Below are positions 6,061 through 10,603 of a stretch of 10,603 nt of DNA, piece after piece. The notes under the pieces are model-generated. The model searched no databases. It saw nothing but the letters and a program-made list of their open reading frames with translations, and was not told the DNA's origin. The number at the start of each line of letters is the position of its first letter. Position 1 is the first letter of the stretch. Source of the stretch: JBEVEP01 sp040512755 (GTDB lineage Bacteria > Pseudomonadota > Alphaproteobacteria > Rhizobiales > Rhizobiaceae); the NCBI GenBank assembly GCA_040512755.1, contig JBEVEP010000377.1, positions 1 through 10,603 on the forward strand, in the 5' to 3' direction. The position numbers and the translations under genes were made by a program.

Positions 6061-6091
6061 GCCTCCAAAGGCGTTTTGTGGTCTTGGAGGC
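6061..6091 (+). other. Hairpin between the Sel1 gene and efp
   Basis: GCCTCCAA (6061-6068) is perfectly complementary to TTGGAGGC (6084-6091) across a 15-nt loop. It begins 13 nt after the Sel1 stop codon. No T run follows, so it is not a standard terminator. It may protect or process the transcript end. An 8-bp palindrome, CACTAGTG, lies at 6103-6110. Confidence 0.4.
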
Positions 6092-6168
6092 GCCGACACC
6101 CGCACTAGTGGATGCGAATGTTAGAATCGGACCACTAGCGGCGCGAAATCCATTCCGGAACCATTTTC

Positions 6169-6732
6169 ATGAAGATCAACGGCAACGAAATCCGTCCGGG
6201 CAACGTCATCGAGCACGATGGCGGCCTCTGGGTGGCGGTCAAGACCAACGCAGTGAAGCCCGGCAAGGGCGGCGCTTACAACCAGGTTGAACTCAAGAAC
6301 CTCATCAACGGCTCCAAGCTTAACGAGCGTTTCCGCTCGGCGGAAACCGTGGAGAAGGTCCGCCTCGAACAGAAGGACTTTTCCTTCCTCTACGAGCAGG
6401 GTGAATCCCTGGTGTTTATGGACACCGAAAGCTACGAGCAGCTCGAACTCAACAAGGAGTTCGTCGGCGAGCGCGCGGCCTTCCTTCAGGACGGCATGAT
6501 GGTCACAGTAGAACTTTACGACGAGCGGCCGATCGGCATTTCGCTTCCCGATCAGGTGACGCTGACGATCACTGAAGCCGACCCGGTCGTGAAGGGCCAG
6601 ACTGCCGCTTCTTCGTACAAGCCAGCGGTTCTGGAAAATGGCGTTCGCGTCCTCGTGCCGCCATTCATCTCGTCCGGCGAGCGGATCATCGTTGACACCA
6701 ACGAGATAACCTACATCCGCCGCGCGGATTGA
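6169..6732 (+). CDS. efp: Translation elongation factor P
   Basis: EF-P binds the ribosome between the P and E sites and relieves stalling at runs of proline. The 187-residue length is normal. The N-terminal KOW-like domain holds the loop KPGKGGAY (30-37) whose tip Lys33 is the residue that EpmA and EpmB beta-lysylate in bacteria that use that pathway; the surrounding sequence fits that type. The middle OB domain and the C-terminal OB domain (GISLPDQVTLTI and PPFISSGERIIVDT blocks) are intact. No epmA or epmB lies in the window, so the modification cannot be confirmed here. The start at 6169 gives the usual MKINGNEIRPGN N-terminus. It is followed after 27 bp by suhB, probably in one operon. 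Confidence 0.97.
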   Translation: MKINGNEIRPGNVIEHDGGLWVAVKTNAVKPGKGGAYNQVELKNLINGSKLNERFRSAETVEKVRLEQKDFSFLYEQGESLVFMDTESYEQLELNKEFVGERAAFLQDGMMVTVELYDERPIGISLPDQVTLTITEADPVVKGQTAASSYKPAVLENGVRVLVPPFISSGERIIVDTNEITYIRRAD

Positions 6733-6759
6733 CCGGACCACTGACCGGAGAACCTGTCT

Positions 6760-7560
6760 ATGGCGCGTTCAGCCATTATCAACGTCATGGTTCAGGCTGC
6801 GATGAAGGCCGGCCGTTCGCTGGCCCGCGATTTCGGCGAGGTGCAGAATCTCCAGGTTTCGCTGAAAGGGCCGGGTGACTATGTCAGCCAGGCCGACCGC
6901 AAGGCCGAAGAGATCATCCACGCGGAGCTCTCCCGCGCAAGGCCGGGCTATTCCTTCCTGATGGAGGAGCGCGGCGTGGTCGAAGGCGACGACGGCCAGC
7001 ACCGCTGGATCGTCGACCCGCTCGACGGCACGACCAATTTCCTCCATGGCCTGCCGATGTTTTCGATCTCCATCGCGCTCGAGCGTCAGGGCCAGCTCGT
7101 CGCCGGCGTCATCTACAACCCGGCGATGGACGAACTCTACACCGCCGAGCGTGGCGGCGGCGCCTTTCTCAATGACCGCCGCCTGCGTGTTGCCGGGCGC
7201 ACCAAGCTTTCGGACACGGTGGTCGGCACAGGCGTGCCGCATCTCGGCCGGGGCCACCACGGCAACTACCTGATCGAACTGCGCAACGTGATGGGCGAGA
7301 CAGCGGGTATCCGCCGCATCGGCTCTGCGGCGCTCGACCTCGCCTATGTGGCCGCGGGCCGCCTGGACGGCTTCTGGGAAGACTGGCTATCGCCCTGGGA
7401 TATGTCGGCAGGCATTCTGATGATCCGCGAGGCCGGAGGTTTCGTCACCGACAAGGCAGGCGGTCAGGACATGCTGGACAGCGGGTCGATCGTGGCCGGA
7501 AACGAAGCCATCCACCGCGCGCTCCTGAAGACGTTGAAAAAGCCGCTCCCGGCGAAGTGA
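6760..7560 (+). CDS. suhB: Inositol-monophosphatase family protein (SuhB type)
   Basis: This 266-residue protein is full length. The metal site of the lithium-sensitive phosphatase family is complete: Glu69 in FLMEERG, Asp86 and Asp89 in WIVDPLDGTTNF, and Asp214 in SPWDMSAG. GDYVSQAD (39-46) is the family's early motif. The family hydrolyses myo-inositol 1-phosphate and related sugar phosphates in the cytoplasm; in Escherichia coli SuhB also joins ribosomal antitermination complexes. The IRRIGSAALDLAYVAAGRLDGFWE block (184-207) is typical of bacterial SuhB. The ATG at 6760 has GGAG 9 nt upstream. The gene follows efp closely, which points to shared transcription, and is followed by a 269-bp gap that ends the operon. 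Confidence 0.92.
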   Translation: MARSAIINVMVQAAMKAGRSLARDFGEVQNLQVSLKGPGDYVSQADRKAEEIIHAELSRARPGYSFLMEERGVVEGDDGQHRWIVDPLDGTTNFLHGLPMFSISIALERQGQLVAGVIYNPAMDELYTAERGGGAFLNDRRLRVAGRTKLSDTVVGTGVPHLGRGHHGNYLIELRNVMGETAGIRRIGSAALDLAYVAAGRLDGFWEDWLSPWDMSAGILMIREAGGFVTDKAGGQDMLDSGSIVAGNEAIHRALLKTLKKPLPAK

Positions 7561-7648
7561 GCTGGCCAGACCTGTGAGAAACCCGGCGTGTCTGCTCCGG
7601 CTTTGTCAAAGAACGCGAACAGCAGCCTATGTCGACGTGAGTGCAAAG

Positions 7649-7675
7649 TGGGCCGATATACTTCGCGCTGGCCCA
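7649..7675 (+). other. Hairpin in the gap between suhB and the MotA-like gene
   Basis: The 269-bp gap 7561-7829 holds no convincing gene on either strand. TGGGCC (7649-7654) pairs with GGCCCA (7670-7675) across a 15-nt loop, without a T run, so terminator function is doubtful. A weak -10-like TAGACT lies at 7785-7790, about 40 nt before the next start codon, without a good -35. The gap probably contains the end of the efp-suhB transcript and the promoter of the motor pair. Confidence 0.3.
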
Positions 7676-7829
7676 GCCCTCGAGGCAAGGCAGCGGACTT
7701 CCAACCGGTCGGCGATCACTCAAAAGCAGTGTTTTGAAGGCCCCAGCGCGCGGCACCACCTTCCAATTTCGTCACAATTCCGTTTAGACTCGCGTCAGGT
7801 CGACGGCGACCAAATCAGGGCATGATCGG

Positions 7830-8852
7830 ATGGCATTCTTCAGACGTTTCGGTTCGGATGTGTTGACGAATGCGAATTACGACCCGCACAAGCTGTCGAG
7901 TCCGCAAGTATTTCTTCTTTCGATGCTCATTTTTCTGGCGATTGTCGGATTCATCGCCGCGATTCTCTATCGCCAAATCTCGAGTGCCTTTGTGACCAAT
8001 CCCGGTTTGAACGGGCTGATCCTGGGCGTCCTAGCAGTCGGCATCCTGCTTGCCTTCATTCAGGTCGTACGGCTGTTTCGCGAAGTGCGCTGGGTGAATT
8101 CGTTCCGTGCCGGCACGGAGGAGACCGAGCCGGTCCTTTTGGCGCCGATGAAAGCGCTGCTCAGCCGCTCGTCCTCGACAGCGCTCTCAACGCTTTCCTT
8201 GCGGACAATCCTCGATTCCATCGCGACCCGCCTCGACGAGAGCCGGGACACATCCCGTTACCTGGTCGGTCTGCTGATCTTCCTCGGCCTGCTCGGCACG
8301 TTCTGGGGCCTTCTGCAGACGATCGGTTCGATCGGCGATACGATCCGCGCGCTCGATCCGGGCTCAGGTGACGCCAACGATGTCTTGGAATCCCTGAAGA
8401 GCGGGCTTTCCGCGCCTTTGGCAGGAATGGGCACGGCATTCTCGTCGTCACTGTTCGGCCTTTCCGGCTCGCTTGTTCTCGGCTTCCTCGATTTGCAGGC
8501 GGGGCGCGCCCAGACCCGTTTCTATACTGAGCTGGAGAACTGGCTGTCCTCAGTCACCGACGTTTCGTCCGACATCCCGGTCGTGGATACAACCCAAGCC
8601 TCGGGAACTGCAGACGAAATTCGCCTGCTCTCCGAACGTTTGCGCGGCCTGCAGGAGACGGGAGGCTCCAATCAGCGCGTCGCCACGGCCATGGCGAACC
8701 TGGCGGACGGAATCTCCGGGCTCGTCAAGAATATGCGCAGCGAGCAGCAGATGATGCGCGATTGGGTCGAAGCCCAATCCGACGAACAGAAGGCGATGCG
8801 CGCAACACTCGAAAAGATAGCCAACGCGCTGAAAAGCCGGGAGCCTAGCTGA
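7830..8852 (+). CDS. MotA/TolQ/ExbB-like proton-channel protein
   Basis: This 340-residue inner-membrane protein has four hydrophobic segments, near 27-49, 58-80, 144-168 and 197-222. The last two carry the family signature: GLLGTFWGLLQTIGSI (153-168) and PLAGMGTAFSSSLFGLSGS (196-214), which line the ion path in MotA, TolQ and ExbB. A helical C-terminal tail (260-335) is likely coiled coil in the cytoplasm. The large cytoplasmic loop of true flagellar MotA, with its FliG-contacting charges, is not apparent, and no flagellar genes are near, so flagellar MotA is unlikely. The stop codon overlaps the start of the OmpA-like partner by one base (TGATG), implying coupled translation and a joint complex. 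The ATG at 7830 has AGGG 9 nt upstream. The load driven by this stator is unknown. Confidence 0.85.
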   Translation: MAFFRRFGSDVLTNANYDPHKLSSPQVFLLSMLIFLAIVGFIAAILYRQISSAFVTNPGLNGLILGVLAVGILLAFIQVVRLFREVRWVNSFRAGTEETEPVLLAPMKALLSRSSSTALSTLSLRTILDSIATRLDESRDTSRYLVGLLIFLGLLGTFWGLLQTIGSIGDTIRALDPGSGDANDVLESLKSGLSAPLAGMGTAFSSSLFGLSGSLVLGFLDLQAGRAQTRFYTELENWLSSVTDVSSDIPVVDTTQASGTADEIRLLSERLRGLQETGGSNQRVATAMANLADGISGLVKNMRSEQQMMRDWVEAQSDEQKAMRATLEKIANALKSREPS

Positions 8853-9880
8853 TGGCCCTTGCCCGCCGGCGCAGCGACCGCCGCGTAGACTATTGGCCAG
8901 GTTTCGTCGACGCCCTGTCGACGCTCCTTCTGGCGATCATGTTTCTGCTGTCGGTCTTCGTGATTGCCCAGTTCCTGCTTAGCCGCGAGATCAGCGGCCG
9001 GGACGACGTGCTGACCCGGCTCAACTCGCAGATCAACGAACTGACGCAGTTGCTCTCACTGGAACGCTCCAACAACCAGGACATGGAGGACTCGCTTGCC
9101 AATCTGCAGGCCTCGCTGCAGGCGGTTGAGTCCGAGAAGAGCCGGCTCGAAACGCTGCTGTCGCAGGGCGCCGGGGCCGACGCACAGGCCAATGCCCGCA
9201 TAGGCACGCTTGGCGGCGAACTCGACAAGGAGCGGCAGATAAGCCAACGGGCTATGTCGCAGGTTGAGTTGCTGAACCAGCAGATCGCTGCGCTTCGCAA
9301 ACAGATCGGCGCTCTCGAAGAGGCGCTCAACGTTTCCGAACAACGTGACCGCGAATCCAACACCAAGATCGCCGACCTCGGCCGCCGGCTCAACGTTGCG
9401 CTGGCACAGCGGGTGCAGGAACTCAACCGCTACCGGTCGGACTTCTTCGGACGCTTGAGGGAGATCCTTTCGGACCGTGAGAATATCCGCATCGTGGGCG
9501 ACCGCTTCGTCTTCCAGTCCGAAGTGCTCTTTCCCGTGGGCTCCGAAGTGATCAACGATGCCGGGCGCGAAGAGATGAAGAAACTCGCCGGCGCGCTGAT
9601 CGAACTGCAAAAGGAAATACCGCCGGAGATCAACTGGGTGCTCAGAGTGGACGGCCACACCGACAATGTTCCCCTGTCGGGAAGCGGACGCTATCGCGAT
9701 AACTGGGAGCTGTCTTCCGCACGCGCCACTTCAGTGGTGAAGTTCCTGATCGAAAACGGAGTTCCCGCAAACCGCCTCGTTGCCGCCGGTTTCGGCGAAT
9801 ATCAGCCGCTCGACGCCGCCGATACGCCTGAGGCGCGCGACAAGAACCGCCGCATCGAATTGAAGCTCACGGAACGGTGA
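8852..9880 (+). CDS. MotB-like stator protein: single TM helix, coiled coil, OmpA peptidoglycan-binding domain
   Basis: This is a 342-residue protein. A short basic cytoplasmic N-terminus (RRRSDRR) leads into one membrane helix (17-43) with Asp20 in PGFVDALSTLL. That Asp is at the place of the ion-binding Asp of MotB, TolR and ExbD. Residues 48-195 form a long coiled coil rich in Gln, Leu and Glu that would span the periplasm. Residues 215-340 are an OmpA-type domain: FQSEVLFPVGS, VDGHTDNVPL (267-275, Asp271), LSSARATSVV (287-296) and NRRIELKL (332-339), which binds the diaminopimelate of peptidoglycan. With the overlapping MotA-like gene it forms a proton-driven motor anchored to the cell wall. 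The coiled coil is much longer than the plug and linker of flagellar MotB. Annotations of homologues as flagellar MotB are probably wrong. Confidence 0.88.
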   Translation: MALARRRSDRRVDYWPGFVDALSTLLLAIMFLLSVFVIAQFLLSREISGRDDVLTRLNSQINELTQLLSLERSNNQDMEDSLANLQASLQAVESEKSRLETLLSQGAGADAQANARIGTLGGELDKERQISQRAMSQVELLNQQIAALRKQIGALEEALNVSEQRDRESNTKIADLGRRLNVALAQRVQELNRYRSDFFGRLREILSDRENIRIVGDRFVFQSEVLFPVGSEVINDAGREEMKKLAGALIELQKEIPPEINWVLRVDGHTDNVPLSGSGRYRDNWELSSARATSVVKFLIENGVPANRLVAAGFGEYQPLDAADTPEARDKNRRIELKLTER

Positions 9881-9985
9881 GCCGGAGTTCCGCGCCCATC
9901 TGATCACTTTGGGCAGCTCAGCCGCATACTTGCGGTCATCTCCGACTTAGTGTCCCTTCATGGGCTTCTGATTCAGGAGCGCTTC

Positions 9986-10603
9986 ATGTCCTTCGCCAAG
10001 CTCGATGAACTCGGCCGCAAACTCGAGGCGCTCGAACATGCGCTCGCTATCCTCGGCGCCGACGAGGCGACCCACATGGCAGTCGGGGGTGGCGAGAAAC
10101 GCGCGGAAGCCTTGGCGGTGCTGGCGGGCATCCATCACCGGCAGGCGACTGCGCCTGAGATCGCGGACTGGATCGAGGCGGCGGAAGTCGAAAGCCTGAA
10201 CGATGACCAGCAGGCCGCCCTGCGCGAATTCCGGCGGACCTACACCAATCTCACCTGTCTGCCCGCGGAATTCGTGGAACGCCAGACGAAAGCGCGGATG
10301 CGCAGCGAGCAATTGTGGCGCGACCTTCGCCCCAAGAACGACTGGGCCGGCTTCTTGCCTTCCCTCGAGGGGGTTGTGGCCCTGGTGCGCGAGGAGGCAT
10401 CCCTTCGTGCCGAGGCGCTCTGTCTCGAACCCTATGACGCGCTCCTGGAGCAGTACGACCCGGGCAATCGCGCAGCCGATATAGGGCGGGTCTTTGCCGA
10501 ACTGAAAAGCTTTCTTCTGGGCTTCGTTCCGCAAGCGCTTGCCGCGCAGGAGGAACGGCTGGCAAAAACGCCATTGCGTCCGCTAACCGGTCCCTATTCA
10601 ATG
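9986..10603 (+). CDS. M32 (Taq-type) metallocarboxypeptidase, N-terminal part
   Basis: The frame is open from an ATG at 9986 to the right edge, giving 206 residues without a stop. AGGAG lies 6 nt upstream, and an in-frame TGA just before it rules out an earlier start. The helical N-terminal lid of M32 carboxypeptidases is recognisable: ALEHALAILG (16-25), KRAEALAVLAGIHH (38-51), then YTNLTCLPAEFVE, LRPKNDWAGFLPSLE and LEPYDALLEQYDPG (about 159-172). The catalytic HExxH lies beyond the window. These soluble zinc or cobalt enzymes remove C-terminal residues from peptides. The usual WDQ/WDE tripeptide after LG is ADE here, a change at a commonly conserved Trp. It lies 105 bp after the OmpA-like gene and may be transcribed separately. 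Confidence 0.85.
   Translation, partial: MSFAKLDELGRKLEALEHALAILGADEATHMAVGGGEKRAEALAVLAGIHHRQATAPEIADWIEAAEVESLNDDQQAALREFRRTYTNLTCLPAEFVERQTKARMRSEQLWRDLRPKNDWAGFLPSLEGVVALVREEASLRAEALCLEPYDALLEQYDPGNRAADIGRVFAELKSFLLGFVPQALAAQEERLAKTPLRPLTGPYSM

Noticed and set aside
7830..9880. Zorya-type defence system (ZorA/ZorB)
   Set aside because: The MotA-like plus OmpA-like pair matches the ZorAB plan, but no ZorC, ZorD or ZorE gene flanks it, the surroundings are housekeeping genes, and the MotA-like tail is much shorter than that of ZorA.
9921..9936. Small hairpin CCGCA-TACT-TGCGG after the OmpA-like gene as a terminator
   Set aside because: Only 5 bp of stem and no T run follows.
1..10603. tRNA, rRNA, CRISPR array, insertion sequence or phage genes
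   Set aside because: No cloverleaf-like sequence, regularly spaced repeats, transposase motifs or phage genes were seen on either strand.

Overview
The window looks like chromosomal DNA of an alphaproteobacterium of the order Rhizobiales, most likely near Mesorhizobium, Nitratireductor or Phyllobacterium. The signs are high GC, an RcdA/DUF1465 gene with CtrA boxes, an efp-suhB pair, a stand-alone MotA-like/OmpA-like pair of the kind common in rhizobia, and a composite palindromic intergenic repeat that I recall as abundant in that group. Nothing suggests a prophage, plasmid, insertion sequence or CRISPR array. The genus is an inference; the order is fairly secure.

Bases 1-4180 are read on the minus strand, right to left: a TauE/SafE permease, an AMP-forming acyl-CoA synthetase with a TTG start, a small stand-alone haem-copper-oxidase-like membrane protein, a putative small RNA of about 98 nt, rcdA, and the first 13 codons of ruvC running off the left edge. 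The regulatory sequence here is the most interesting part of the window. Two TTAA-N7-TTAAC (CtrA-type) sites lie 181 bp apart, one upstream of rcdA and one in front of the putative small RNA. A clear intrinsic terminator lies between them. RcdA takes part in CtrA proteolysis, so the site upstream of its gene suggests a feedback loop. A LexA-like direct repeat with one mismatch lies upstream of ruvC.

Bases 4181-4419 are a divergent intergenic region holding two imperfect palindromes of a repeat family. The rest of the window is read on the plus strand. First come a divergent thiamine-phosphate-synthase-like protein and an exported Sel1-repeat protein. Translation elongation factor P and an inositol-monophosphatase-family protein (SuhB type) follow. 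After a 269-bp gap there is a translationally coupled pair, a MotA/TolQ/ExbB-like channel protein and a MotB-like coiled-coil/OmpA protein. Last is the N-terminal part of an M32 metallocarboxypeptidase cut by the right edge.

Most of the content is ordinary housekeeping DNA. The best candidate for something undescribed is the CtrA-box-driven small RNA next to rcdA, which carries unpaired CCUCCC and CUCCU segments able to pair with Shine-Dalgarno sequences. The second candidate is the orphan MotAB-like/OmpA motor pair, whose cellular job the sequence does not reveal.
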